From Verrucomicrobiaceae bacterium (GTDB taxonomy: Bacteria > Verrucomicrobiota > Verrucomicrobiia > Verrucomicrobiales > Verrucomicrobiaceae), in the NCBI GenBank assembly GCA_029865835.1, contig JARXAL010000101.1:1-33812 (forward strand): a DNA stretch of 33,812 nt, written 5' to 3'. Below are positions 1 to 10,600 of this stretch, one piece after another. Each line of letters starts with the position of its first letter. Within the stretch, counting starts at the first letter, position 1. A program made the translations under genes and the position numbers. Under the pieces are notes generated by a model. The model was not told where the DNA came from, ran no database searches, and worked only from the letters and a program-made list of their open reading frames with translations.

Positions 1-324
1 CATCAAAATCGCGTCGGCAAGACATCGCTATCCGAATTGATTGCCGAACTCCAAAACTGTGATCTCCTACTAACAAATGATACTGGAACCATGCACCTGG
101 CTGCAGCTTTGGGAATTCAGACTGTATCGATTTTTGGCTCAACAGAGCCGTCACTGACTGGCCCAATCGGAGACAAACATCTTATATTGAGGAACCATGT
201 TCCTTGCAGCCCATGCTTCAAGCGTGAATGTCCATTTGGCCATTATGACTGCATGGTTGGTATGAGCGTCGAAAAGGTAACTGACGCGGTAATCGGAGTG
301 TTTGCGTCTGAGGGGGCCAAATAG
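1..324 (+). CDS. Glycosyltransferase family 9 (heptosyltransferase-like), C-terminal part
   Basis: The reading frame is open from the first base of the window, so the N-terminal part lies outside it. The visible 107 residues match the nucleotide-sugar-binding half of GT9 enzymes (WaaF/RfaF type), which add heptose to the lipopolysaccharide core on the cytoplasmic face of the inner membrane. Seen directly: a TNDTGTMHLAAALG stretch (the D-x-G-x-x-H region typical of GT9), then a VSIFGSTEP segment, then a cysteine-rich tail with C-x-P-C and later Cys residues ending in a CM motif, as in heptosyltransferase II homologues. It ends in TAG. The next gene is convergent, 117 bp away, and that gap shows no clear terminator. 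The exact sugar cannot be told from this fragment. Confidence 0.85.
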   Translation, partial: HQNRVGKTSLSELIAELQNCDLLLTNDTGTMHLAAALGIQTVSIFGSTEPSLTGPIGDKHLILRNHVPCSPCFKRECPFGHYDCMVGMSVEKVTDAVIGVFASEGAK

Positions 325-441
325 AACAACAAGCTTTCACCCATAGGATGAGTCCAGTGTTGGATTGGCAGTAACTTCATTTGTTATTACAAACATTGTG
401 AGTAGTTATTAAATGGGCCTCCCAAGTGAATCTCTTGCTGC

Positions 442-3400
442 CTAACAGCTTTCCAATAGCGCCACTAGATCATTATCGTTTAGACCCTCCATCATAGGGG
501 CTCTTTCCTCAACGTTGGCTGAGATAAGCCCTCGCTTCTTTTCCTGGAGGGCCAAAACCCTCTCCTCAACGGTTCCTCGCATCACGAACCGATAGGCATT
601 GACTACTCTATTCTGACCAAATCGATGAGCTCGATCAATTGCCTGTGCCTCCACTGCAGGATTCCACCATGGATCCATCAAAAAGACGTGGTCTGCTTGG
701 GTAAGATTCAGACCATAGCCTCCCGCCTTGAGGCTAATCAAGAAGGCGGCCTTTTTCGGATCCTCCTGGAAGGATTTCACTTGGCCTGGGCGATCTAGGG
801 TCCCCCCATCCAAATAGGCATACCCAATTCCACGATTGTTCAAGTGCTCTTGACACAACTTCAAATACGATACGAACTGGCTGAAAATAAGTGCCTTACC
901 GCCACCTGCAATCACGCCATCTAATAGCCCATCAAAAGCATTCCATTTGCCTGATCGCGCATAAACATCAACCTCTGTCAAATCACATGCAGGCAATCCT
1001 ACCAACCTCATATCACAACAGACTTGCCGCAATCGGAGCAATACGGTCAACATCGTCATTCGTGCACCATTTTGCCCTGATCGACGTCGTGCATCACGGA
1101 TAGCCTCTCTCCCCTCTTCCAAAACAGCCCGATACAATTCAGCCTGGACAGGACTCAATTCGCACCAAAAAACCTGTTCGATTTTTTCCGGCAACTCTTT
1201 CAACACGTCACGCTTTGTTCTTCTCAAGAAAAAAGGCCGGATTAATCGTCTAAGCCGAATCGACGCACTTGCTCTACCACTTTCATCGGTGCGGCTTTCT
1301 AAAGGCTTTTCGAAGCGCTCTTGAAATGTCTTGCGATTCCCAAGATATCCAGGAAGCAAAATCTCAAAAATCGACCACAAGTCTCGAACACCATTCTCTA
1401 TCGGTGTACCAGAGAGCGCCAATCGGGACCCTAATTGCAAACCTCTAACCGCTTTTGCAGTATCAGTGTCCGGATTCCTCAAAAAACTTGCTTCATCAAG
1501 AACTCCAATCGAGAATTTCAAACAAGAATACAAACTTAAATCCCTAGAAATCAGAGGATATGATGTGATTATTACGTCAAAGGCATGAAAGTTTTCAAGC
1601 TGTTCCTTTCGGTTGGGACCCTGGACCACGAGTAATCGTAAATCGGGAGCAAATCTTTGAAACTCAGCCTGCCAGTTTCCAATAAGACTTTTTGGACAAA
1701 CCACCAATGCTTGTTGATGAGTGCTAGGTGATTGCTCAAAAAAGCAGCGAATAGCTGCAATACTCTGAAGTGTTTTGCCCAATCCCATGTCGTCAGCCAA
1801 TAAAACCCCCTGCCCCGCATTCAGACGCTGAACAACCCACGCAACGCCCTCCAACTGATACAACCTTAAAGTTTCGCTAAGATTACCCAACTTACCCTTC
1901 CACTTGTCAAGATTGAATATCTCATCCTTTGTTGCAGCCAACTCGAGGCGCGAAGCGAATGGTTGAAAATAGGCTGCGTGCGTGAGTCTGACACGCATTG
2001 CATCTGGAGATAATTCCACGGGTATGTCCTGGAGCGCTTCGTCAAACTCCTCACACCTTTCAGAATCAAGAACGTAATGTTTTCCGTCTTTGCCTTTCAC
2101 GGAGTTTTGTCCGGAACGGATTAGCCGAAGTGCATCAGATCTAGAGATTCGAAATCCGTTAGGTGCTTCGTAACGAAACTCCATTGCCAGCCAATCGATT
2201 CCCGGCACACCTGAATGATGATGACGTTCAACAGTCGGTGATATTCGCTGTAACATGCTCGTGGCTTTAAGCCAGTCGCTTGATTGCGTTACACTGTAAC
2301 GATTTGAGAGCTTTGGGAGCCCACTTCCGTAAAAGTACATTACCTCCCTGTTTCCTTTGAGGGCGAACTGTCCCGTTACTCCGTCAACTTGAAATCCGAG
2401 CTCCACTAAAAGCTCAAACAACACCCGTTCAGAATCAACATCTCTTACATAGAATAATGTTTCTATTTGCTGATCTTGAATAGGAAATGGATCAGATCGG
2501 GATGTGATTTTCCATTTAACTTCATGGAACATTGCTGTCACATTTAGGAGCACTGATTGCAAGGACCCGGAAACCACAATCGAGAAACGAGGAGAGCATG
2601 GAACGACTTTGTAACGATTTGCAAGATTAGGATCGAGCTCAAGTTGAAAGTATTCCTCAAGTGAACCTAGATGGGACGGCAACCAATTAATTGGACGAAG
2701 AACTTCTTTCCCGAGTCTGGAATCAATCAATAACTCCTTCGCAATCTGGCCTACTTCTCCTCTCAAGTCCACTTTCCACGGATGAATGGTTCCCGTGCCT
2801 TCGTGGTAAAGCCATGTCGAATCGGGTCCTGCCGCCAGCAACCTAGGGACCGGGCTTTCCGCAAGCTGTAATGAGACAATACTGGTTGACTCGATGCTCC
2901 GGCGATCAAATTGAACCCAAAGCAGTGGGCGCAATAAGGCTTCTGAAACCTGTAGAGGTCGGTGCATCCCGATTCCTGGTTTTCCAATGAAAATTCTCGG
3001 ATGTTCAGCGGCGGCGGCCAACAATGAGTCCAATACTGAAAGAGACAAGGCCAATGGGGTGTTTCCCAATGGAGCCCCATGGCTTTTGATCCACCCAGCC
3101 AATTTGGACCTCTCTCCTTCACCCTCCTCCAGTTTAAGGAAAGCCGTTGATCCCTTTGCCTGAGAATCTCCAAATTGAAGGAGACTCTCGGGCAGATACA
3201 ACGACAATTGCCCCGAAGCAGTCGCCATGTCCGTGACTTTCACCGCCGTTTCACGGCTTGGTGCCGAGCCTTCCGAGTTACCTTCCTTCGGTTGTTCTCT
3301 TCCCTGTGGGAGCAGACTTGCCAACCCAACGGCTAGGGCGTGTTCACAGATTTGTCCCGTTTTCCGCGCTACAACGCATGTGCAAAGATTCTCAACGTCT

Positions 3401-3579
3401 GATCGAGATCGAATCAATAATCCCGAGTTCAATTTGCTTTTTTCGCCACCAACACTGCCCCGAATACACTCCGACGTCCGCTCTGTGACCTGAACTTTAC
3501 CCGCAACCACAAGCATCCGGGCAGCTTTCATAGCCTGCCACCCCCCAATTTCATGCAACCATTTCTCAGTGATCTCCAT
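442..3579 (-). CDS. SWIM zinc-finger SNF2-family DEAD/DEAH-box helicase
   Basis: A 1045-aa SWI2/SNF2-type ATPase, probably a DNA translocase that remodels protein-DNA complexes; its bacterial targets are mostly unknown. The N-terminus carries a SWIM zinc motif (C66-x-C68 ... C78-x-H80). Residues about 100-560 are a poorly conserved middle region. The helicase core follows: Walker A in ADDMGLGKT (GKT at 601-603), motif II DEAS (695-698), SGTPIEN (723-729), GGYGLNL (953-959) and QAIDRAHRFGQ (979-989, motif VI). Motif II normally reads DEAQ or DEAH in this family; Ser in the last position is unusual. The gene is divergent from parA, with only 58 bp between starts, so the two promoters probably overlap. 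A purine-rich AGAAAGAA lies just before the ATG. Family assignment is firm; the biological role is not. Confidence 0.93.
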   Translation of the reverse strand: MEITEKWLHEIGGWQAMKAARMLVVAGKVQVTERTSECIRGSVGGEKSKLNSGLLIRSRSDVENLCTCVVARKTGQICEHALAVGLASLLPQGREQPKEGNSEGSAPSRETAVKVTDMATASGQLSLYLPESLLQFGDSQAKGSTAFLKLEEGEGERSKLAGWIKSHGAPLGNTPLALSLSVLDSLLAAAAEHPRIFIGKPGIGMHRPLQVSEALLRPLLWVQFDRRSIESTSIVSLQLAESPVPRLLAAGPDSTWLYHEGTGTIHPWKVDLRGEVGQIAKELLIDSRLGKEVLRPINWLPSHLGSLEEYFQLELDPNLANRYKVVPCSPRFSIVVSGSLQSVLLNVTAMFHEVKWKITSRSDPFPIQDQQIETLFYVRDVDSERVLFELLVELGFQVDGVTGQFALKGNREVMYFYGSGLPKLSNRYSVTQSSDWLKATSMLQRISPTVERHHHSGVPGIDWLAMEFRYEAPNGFRISRSDALRLIRSGQNSVKGKDGKHYVLDSERCEEFDEALQDIPVELSPDAMRVRLTHAAYFQPFASRLELAATKDEIFNLDKWKGKLGNLSETLRLYQLEGVAWVVQRLNAGQGVLLADDMGLGKTLQSIAAIRCFFEQSPSTHQQALVVCPKSLIGNWQAEFQRFAPDLRLLVVQGPNRKEQLENFHAFDVIITSYPLISRDLSLYSCLKFSIGVLDEASFLRNPDTDTAKAVRGLQLGSRLALSGTPIENGVRDLWSIFEILLPGYLGNRKTFQERFEKPLESRTDESGRASASIRLRRLIRPFFLRRTKRDVLKELPEKIEQVFWCELSPVQAELYRAVLEEGREAIRDARRRSGQNGARMTMLTVLLRLRQVCCDMRLVGLPACDLTEVDVYARSGKWNAFDGLLDGVIAGGGKALIFSQFVSYLKLCQEHLNNRGIGYAYLDGGTLDRPGQVKSFQEDPKKAAFLISLKAGGYGLNLTQADHVFLMDPWWNPAVEAQAIDRAHRFGQNRVVNAYRFVMRGTVEERVLALQEKKRGLISANVEERAPMMEGLNDNDLVALLESC

Positions 3580-3637
3580 TTCTTTCTAGCGTGTTACCGA
3601 CTCTTCATACACTGTCTTCCTTTCAAGGTCATTGCAT

Positions 3638-4447
3638 ATGCGGATTGTTGCCATAGCCAACCAAAAAGGAGGTGTCGGAAAAACGACATCCGCCATCAAC
3701 CTGTCTGCTTGTCTCGCTGATCGAGGAAAGAGGACCTTGCTACTTGATCTCGATCCGCAAGCCAATGCAACCAGTGGTCTAGGCCTCATGCAGGAGGACC
3801 GCGGTAGTTTGTATGCAGCTTTGGTTGAGAATGAGGATGTTCATAATCTCATTCGCTCCACCCATTTGTCCAACTTGTCCATCATTCGCTCTCACCAAGA
3901 ACTCGCTGGGTGCGAGATCGAGCTGGCGCAGGCAGGCAATCACTTGGCTCGACTTCGCGAGGTTCTACAACCTTTGCGAACGCTAAGCGTCTTTGATTAT
4001 GTTATCATGGACTGCCCTCCATCGCTGGGTGTTCTGATGACTTCTGCCCTTGCCGCTGCTGATGAACTGGTTGTTCCAATGCAATGCGAATACTTTGGCC
4101 TTGAGGGTCTCTCCAAAATCGTTCACATCGTCCAGCAGATTCGTGAATGCGGAGCTAATCCTGACCTCACACTTGAAGGGATTGTGATGACGATGTTTGA
4201 TTCGCGGGCCAATTTAGGGCACCAGGTCGTCAATGACGTGCGAGGCTATTTCGGTGAAGTTGTTTATGAAACGGTGATTCCTCGCACAGTGCGCCTGGGG
4301 GAAGCACCCAGCTTTGGCAAGTCAATCATTGAGTATGACCCTGCTGGTAAGGGGGCGCAAGCTTACCGAGCTCTAGCGGATGAATTTCTGCGTCGGCGTC
4401 AACCAGCCCCCCCTTCCCTTCAGTCTTTCGCTGTTTCTTCGCCGTAG
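3638..4447 (+). CDS. ParA/Soj-family partition ATPase (no ParB nearby)
   Basis: A 269-aa deviant-Walker ATPase of the ParA/MinD superfamily, which normally positions chromosomes, plasmids or protein complexes by ATP-dependent cycling on the nucleoid. Seen: KGGVGKTT at residues 10-17 with the signature lysine, a Walker A' region LLLDLDPQANAT (D37, D39) and Walker B VIMDCPPS (D125). An upstream TTG at 3632 is possible, but AAGG at 3625-3628 sits 9 nt before the ATG at 3638, which favours the ATG. The Pro/Ser tail (last ~15 residues) is variable. No parB or parS-like gene follows; the next gene is convergent, 11 bp away. It could be chromosomal Soj separated from parB, or an orphan ParA positioning something else. 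Confidence 0.92.
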   Translation: MRIVAIANQKGGVGKTTSAINLSACLADRGKRTLLLDLDPQANATSGLGLMQEDRGSLYAALVENEDVHNLIRSTHLSNLSIIRSHQELAGCEIELAQAGNHLARLREVLQPLRTLSVFDYVIMDCPPSLGVLMTSALAAADELVVPMQCEYFGLEGLSKIVHIVQQIRECGANPDLTLEGIVMTMFDSRANLGHQVVNDVRGYFGEVVYETVIPRTVRLGEAPSFGKSIIEYDPAGKGAQAYRALADEFLRRRQPAPPSLQSFAVSSP

Positions 4448-4458
4448 GGGTTGTTCAG

Positions 4459-5703
4459 CTAGAGGTCTCTAGGTGGACGGATGATTGGGCGAACCGTGCC
4501 CTTTAGAATTTCTCTGACAATCCTAGAGTCATTCTGGTCTCGAACAGCACCCCATCCAACCGGTTTCAACAAATTAGCAAGTCCATCTCCAGTGAGGTCC
4601 GGAATTGGCGGGTTGGGTGAAGTAAAGAGACGATTGGAACTGATTTGGTCTCGAATCTTCAAAGGTGCATTTGCAATTGGTATGTCGGTATCCAGGCGGA
4701 TAGTGGATCCGGATTGTGCAAAAATATTCCCAATATCGCGAAACCAATTTCCCTCTAGCCAGACTCGAACTCCATCGTGCACGCCATGTTTGGTGATTGC
4801 TTCAATACTCCGACCAGTCTTGCCTGAATCGATCTAAACATTTCGCATAAACTGGAAATCAAAACGCCGGCCCCCAGCATCCTTCTTATGACCCTCAACT
4901 CCAGTCGTATAGCGCGACTCTGATCGACCGAAATCCGCAAACAAATTGCTCACTGCCTCCATTTGCACATCCCATTGATCATTTTTCCGCATGTCATTAG
5001 CCTCAAACTGAGGTCCCCGCATCCAGTAGTGAGCGAGCACACAGTGGTGAATTGTTAAGCTGCTGCCGCTGCATAGGATGCCATAAGCATGCTTGTCGCC
5101 GTAGGGGTGAAGTTTCGGATTGGCCAGAGGTTCAGCGAATAGACACCACTGGACAGTAACGCGCTGACAACGCACCACAGACAGTAATTCATCGCAACTC
5201 CAACTCAGGGACAAATGATCTAGAACGACGCCGCGACACTCGCGCAGGCTCACACAATCCAAGCCAGTTGACCCCAAAGGACGCTTTATTCGCTCCTTCT
5301 TCAACTTGCGCAAGACCTGTTCGTCCCCCAATCGCACGCGAAGGTGGCGCAAGATGACACTCTCACACCCGACGAACTTCAACGATCCTCCTCTCACGCA
5401 AACACCTGCACCAGGCGCGTCAGATCCATCGACTGTTATATGGCCGTGCCGAATCAAAACTCGGTCTTTGAGACGCATATCCCCCTCAACGCCAAACCGG
5501 ATGATTCTCGGCCCTTTTTGGAGTAGTGCCCATCGCAGCATTCCCGGCAATGGCTTTTTGACATCGTCATCCAATCGAGTCACCATATGTATCGCTCCAC
5601 CTGCACCTCCCGTCACGCCATGCCCCCAGCCATGCACCTGAAATTCGGCACCTGGAACGGTAGCGATCATCCAAATCCAAAAGATGCAAATGCGTAGTTC
5701 CAT
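4459..5703 (-). pseudogene. Pectate-lyase-like secreted protein, interrupted by an in-frame TAG
   Basis: A right-handed beta-helix protein of the pectate lyase (PL1-like) type, expected to act on polysaccharide outside the cytoplasm. The chosen ATG at 5703 gives a short signal peptide (MELRICIFWIWMIATVPGAEF). Seen: an early GGAGGAIHMV segment, a repeated beta-strand pattern with VILRHLRVR, and VVLDHLSLSWSCDE, which resembles the SWS-D core of PL1 enzymes. The frame stops at a TAG (4834-4836 on the + strand) after residue 289. The same frame then continues without a shift for 124 more codons (IDSGKTGRSIEAITKHGVHDG and onward) to a TAG at 4459. The downstream part reads like the normal C-terminal coils. 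The simplest reading is a nonsense mutation; a sequencing error or stop readthrough is also possible. Confidence 0.8.
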
Positions 5704-5717
5704 CCCTATCCGTCTAC

Positions 5718-6428
5718 ATGCATCGATCTTCACACACAATAAGCAAGTTAGCGGCCGTGCTACTCTTTATCAGTTTAGGTTCGACAATGATTGCCCGTGA
5801 AGTCCAAGAACACGGACTCTGGTTCGAACAGTGGATATGCGATACATTTTTCGACGGATATCGCCCCAGTCGATACACCCAAAAATGGGATATCCCTGCA
5901 GAGGCCAATACACGCCATGGTCACCTTCCAGTTAACCCCAAGGCAACTAAACTTGGTTCCCCCATCGGCCTTGGCGACGCCCTCCGCCAGTTCGATATCA
6001 TCGAGGGTCCTGACTCTTTTATACTAATTGTTGGATTTTGGGAACAGTCCACTCCCACAACGAAGAATTGGGTCAATACCCAAGCAGTGACGATCACACC
6101 TGAAAGATGGAGAACGCTTTGGCACCCGATCACCCGTGCGGATCTGTTGAGACTTGACGCCGTCATCAAAGATACTTCACTCAGCCTTGAGGAAGCGCGA
6201 AAGCGTGCCAAAAGAATCAAGTCAGAGCGGCCTTTCAGCGAAGCGCTGATCCAAATCAATCCCAAGATCGATCGTAGTCAGCGTAGACTCCAATGCAGCC
6301 TGAGCTTCAATGCCTTTTTTGATCACCTTCTTCCCGGAGTTTCTCGAGTATCCCAACCCAGTCCGAATATATGGAATAGACCTATACCGGACATGCCTGA
6401 TACGGCATCCAGAACCTTTCAGCGTTGA
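5718..6428 (+). CDS. Conserved-looking protein of unknown function (possible PD-(D/E)XK-like fold)
   Basis: A 236-aa protein I cannot assign firmly. Starting at 5718 it has what looks like a signal peptide (basic MHRSSHTISK, then LAAVLLFISLGS, then residues TMIA). An internal ATG at 5787 (residue 24) would make it cytoplasmic and leave 83 bp to the divergent pectate-lyase start, rather than 14. The core has E37, D58 in KWDIP, and K75 in PVNPKATKLGSPIGLGDALRQ. That spacing is reminiscent of PD-(D/E)XK nucleases, but the acidic residue before x-K is Asn here, so this is only a guess. Further conserved-looking blocks are FILIVGFWEQ and DLLRLDAVIKD. The C-terminus is Pro-rich. It is convergent with the NHL gene downstream. 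Confidence 0.7.
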   Translation: MHRSSHTISKLAAVLLFISLGSTMIAREVQEHGLWFEQWICDTFFDGYRPSRYTQKWDIPAEANTRHGHLPVNPKATKLGSPIGLGDALRQFDIIEGPDSFILIVGFWEQSTPTTKNWVNTQAVTITPERWRTLWHPITRADLLRLDAVIKDTSLSLEEARKRAKRIKSERPFSEALIQINPKIDRSQRRLQCSLSFNAFFDHLLPGVSRVSQPSPNIWNRPIPDMPDTASRTFQR

Positions 6429-6477
6429 AATCAAGATTTGAAAGGATGCGACTATTCTGCCAGTTCAAATTTTCGCA

Positions 6478-7515
6478 CTATATCCGTTCCAACTTAACTG
6501 GGTAGATTCCGCCCGACGCAAATTGGGCCACATACAGACTCCCATCTGCATCCACCACGATATCATGTGGGTGCAAAAACACTTCACTGGTGTTTCTCAT
6601 TTTTCGCAAGGTGCCATCGTCTGAATATTCCGGCGCGGTGCCTCCTATGTTGGACACTACTTTCATCGCTTTATCCAAGACCGACACAAAACCGCGTGAA
6701 TTTTTGTCAGCAGGCCAATTGTCAGCAAGATGCGCAACAAAGTAAAATCCCTCTCGCTCCCGAATCTGCCTCGGATTTCCACCCGGCAGATCAACCTGTC
6801 CCCTTTTCTCGCCATTCAATCCCATTCTTAGCAGGTGCCTCTGGTCACTCATGGCAATCAAGATAGTGGGATCATGATTTTCGTTTTGCTCATCTATCAT
6901 TCCTCCATGAGGCCCCCAATGAGCAACTCCACCCTCTGCACCTCCAAACACCCTTTCATACTTTCCTGTTGAATCATAGACTGCGATGTAGTCCTTGCCA
7001 TAGCCATCCAGGATCAAAAATCGTCCATCTTTCAGATGCAATGTCCATGACGGTTTGAATTCAATCTCCTTCAGATACTTGCCACTAGATTCCGGGCACC
7101 GCCACTCTTGCAAAACTTCCCCATTCAGAGTTGTCTTCACCACCCGGTGTGTTTGCAGACAAGTAATATAGAGCACCTCTCGCTCCGCCTCCGTCACAAT
7201 GGAGAGTCCGTGCGCCCCTGGGAACTGCACCCCCCATTTACTCACCAATTTACCTGCCTGATCATAAACGATGACGTTATTGGCTACATGATCAGTCAAT
7301 AGAATCACGTGGCCTTCTCGATCCAGCACAATCCCATGGCAATTCTTGACCGGTGTCTTGTCATTCAAAACGCCCCACCCAGGTAGGACTCGATATCGAA
7401 AATCCCCCTGCCCCAACTCAAGTGAGGAATTAGTACCCAACCCCATTGATGCTATCATAGAACCTCCAAGAACTGATTTCATCAATTGCCGCCTCGACAA
7501 AGAACTCTCATTCAT
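6478..7515 (-). CDS. Tat-exported NHL-repeat beta-propeller protein
   Basis: A 345-aa secreted propeller. The N-terminus has a twin-arginine signal, SRRQLMK at residues 7-13, followed by a hydrophobic Gly/Ser/Met segment, so it is probably exported folded or with a cofactor. The rest is made of NHL-like blades: HGIVLDREGHVILLTDHVAN, HGLSIVTEAEREVLYITCLQ and, near the end, PHDIVVDADGSLYVAQF. This resembles the 6-bladed propellers related to peptidyl-alpha-hydroxyglycine lyase, but no catalytic role can be claimed. The gene is divergent from the large PQQ protein, with 121 bp between them and no obvious promoter boxes by eye. Such exported propellers are common in Verrucomicrobiota and Planctomycetota gene sets for polymer use. 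Confidence 0.85.
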   Translation of the reverse strand: MNESSLSRRQLMKSVLGGSMIASMGLGTNSSLELGQGDFRYRVLPGWGVLNDKTPVKNCHGIVLDREGHVILLTDHVANNVIVYDQAGKLVSKWGVQFPGAHGLSIVTEAEREVLYITCLQTHRVVKTTLNGEVLQEWRCPESSGKYLKEIEFKPSWTLHLKDGRFLILDGYGKDYIAVYDSTGKYERVFGGAEGGVAHWGPHGGMIDEQNENHDPTILIAMSDQRHLLRMGLNGEKRGQVDLPGGNPRQIREREGFYFVAHLADNWPADKNSRGFVSVLDKAMKVVSNIGGTAPEYSDDGTLRKMRNTSEVFLHPHDIVVDADGSLYVAQFASGGIYPVKLERI

Positions 7516-7636
7516 GATCCATTAATGTCTGCCACAAACAAGTAGCATATGCAATGGGTGACAATCGATTACTAAAACATGTCTAGCACTCGTTTGCCTG
7601 AAAGCCCGCCCATGCTACTGCGTTTTCCAACCAGCC

Positions 7637-10600
7637 ATGCGTTGCCAATCAAATCCACATCTCCTACTCTTCGCTGCCCTTTCCTTGGCCCTAAGCGCCT
7701 CCGGTGAATCAGCCGCCAATTTGCTCTCACAAGTTGGTGTTAAAGGAGGACTCATCGTCCATGTCGGCTCAACCGACGCCCAGCTCACCACATCCCTCCG
7801 TGCAAACGCCTCCTACCAAGTGCAGGCACTCACACGCGATCCCGCCACCCTAGCCTCACTGAGAAAGGGAATTGGCGCCGCTTACGGCCCCGTCGCCGCA
7901 GACCTTCTAACGACACCCCATCTGCCCTACATCGAAAATCTTGTGAACTGTCTCGTCGTCGAAGATCCGCAAATCTCGCGCCAAGAGATTGATCGTGTTC
8001 TAGTCCCGAATGGCGTAGCTCTCATTAAGACTGGCGACTCCTGGGAAAAAATCGTCAAACCTCGCCCCTCAGAAATGGATGAGTGGACCCACTATGCATA
8101 TGATAGCAAAGGCAATCTCACGTCCAAAGATACTCTCGTCGGCCCGCCCAAGCGCATGCAATGGGTCGGCAATCCCCGCTGGTCTCGCCACCATGACCGC
8201 ATGTCTTCCGTCTCTGCCAAAGTCAGCTCTGGCGGCCGCCTCTTCTACATCATGGATGAGGGCAGTCGCATTTCCATTCTCATGCCAGCCAAATTCATGC
8301 TCATCGCACGCGATGCCTTCAATGGCACCATCCTCTGGAAAAAAGACATCCCAGAGTGGAGCACCCACCTCTGGCCTCTAAAATCCGGACCCACCCAACT
8401 CACCCGCCGCCTCGTTTCCATTGGCGACAAAGTTTACGTGACTCTAGGCATTTCGGCAGCCGTCACCTGCCTCGACGCAGCCACCGGCGAGGTAATACGG
8501 GAATACCCTGAGACCAAAGGTACTGAGGAAATAATCGTCCGCAATGGTGCGCTTTACGCCCTCGTCAACCCCAATGCCGACCGCCTTAATCAAGAGTTTG
8601 CCGTCAAGGCCCAGTCGGACCAATCTCGCGTAACCACTGAGTTCAATTGGGACGGGAAGCCTCGCCAGTTCTATGCCATCGAAGCAGACTCAGGCAAGGT
8701 GCTTTGGAAGAAAGAAGATCGAATCGCCCCCATCACCCTCTGCCTCGATGATACCCGCATTGTCTATTACAACGGCGACGGACTCACCTGCCTCGATACC
8801 AAAACTGGAGCACCCAAATTCGCGGATACTCCAACCAAGCGCCGCGCACTTTACGAATTCAATTTTGCCCCTCGCGTCCTCCTCCACGGAGACGTCATTC
8901 TCTATGCTGGTGGTGATGGTAGTGAAAAAGCCCTCAACGCCGATACTGGAAAAGAAATTTGGGTAGCCCCCCACGAAAAAAGCGGCTACCGCAGCCCTGA
9001 AGATCTCATTGTCGCCCAAGGACTCGTGTGGAATGCAGGCACCACTAATGGCAATCAAACCGGCGAATACACCGGACGCGACATCCTCACAGGCGAAATA
9101 AAAAAGCAGTTTTATCCTGACGTCCCCGAGGGCACCTATTGGTTTCATCACCGGTGCTACCAGGCCAAGGCCACCGAGAAATACATTATGCCCTCCCGCA
9201 CGGGCATTGAGTACGTCGACATGGAAAAACAGCACTGGGACCTGCACCACTGGGTGCGCGGGGCTTGCCTGTATGGGGTGCTGCCAGCCAATGGCCTCAC
9301 CTACGCCGGCCCTCACAATTGCGCCTGTTATCCTGAGGCCAAACTCGATGGCTTGGCCGTGCTCGCCCCAGCCCCACGATACCCGATGCCTCCGCACACT
9401 CCAGACAATCAGCGCCTCATTCAAGGTCCAGCATTCTCTCAAACCATTGACGAAAAAGAAGCTTCTCCTGGTGATTGGCCAACCTACCGAGGCGACAATG
9501 CCCGCAGTGGTCACGCTAAGAGCGACCTTCGCAAGGACCTTTCCCTGGCCTGGGAAGTTCAACTCACCCCACCCCTAAGCGCCAGTATCTCCGCAGGAGG
9601 CCTGACCTACGTTTCCGAGGTCGATAAACATACCCTACACGCGATCACAACCACCACTGGCAAAACCGCGTGGACCTTCATCGCTGGCGGACGTATCGAT
9701 TCGCCTCCCACCTACTCGAAAGGTCGCGTCTTTTTTGGCGGCAAAGATGGTTTCGTCTATTGCCTCCGCGCCACCGACGGTGCTCTCGTCTGGAAATTCC
9801 AGGCCTCCCCTTCCCAGCTCACCCATTGTGCCTGGGAAATGATGGAGTCCGTTTGGCCTGTCCATGGCTCCGTCCTTGTTGAGAACGATCTCGTATCCTT
9901 TGTCTCAGGTCGCTCTTGTTTCCTCGATGAAGGCCTCTGGTTTTACCGTCTTGATGCCAAAACTGGCGAGATGAAAGTCAAAGAACACTACGACGATCGC
10001 GATCCTGACACAGGCGGCTCCCTCAACGATCGCCACAAAACCCTGCAAATGCCCGTCGCTTCCAATGACATCCTTTCAAGTGATGGAAAGTGGACCTTCC
10101 TGCGCACCCAAAAAATCGGAGCCGACGGCAAACGCATCGAAATCGGACCCATTTCAGGTGACTTCGACAAACAAGGCGGCGCTCACAAAGGGGACGGTCA
10201 GCACCTCTTCGCTCCTATGGGTTTCCTGGACGACTCCAATTTCCACCGCTCCTACTGGGTTTACGGTAAAAGCTTCGCAGGTGGCCACGGCGGCTACTAC
10301 CAAGCCGGCAAGTATGCCCCAGCTGGCCGTGTCTTGGTTCACGATGACAAGAACGTCTACTCCTATGGTCGTGAGGCCCAATACTACAAATGGACCACCA
10401 CCATGGAGCACACCCTCTACTCCACCCCCAAAGACGCCGCCGCCGAGGCCTTCGCTCACGACGACGCCATCACAGCACGCAAAGGCAACTCCGTATTGCT
10501 CGATGCTCAAGGCAAGCCCCTCTCTCTAGATCTCGCCGCCCAAGCCGATCCTCACAACGAATCCAAAGGCAAAGCGAAGAGCACAGGGAAAGGCGGAGCA

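Noticed and set aside
8690-9562. 290-aa minus-strand frame opposite the PQQ protein
   Set aside because: It is composition-driven and opposite well-conserved propeller sequence; no motif seen.
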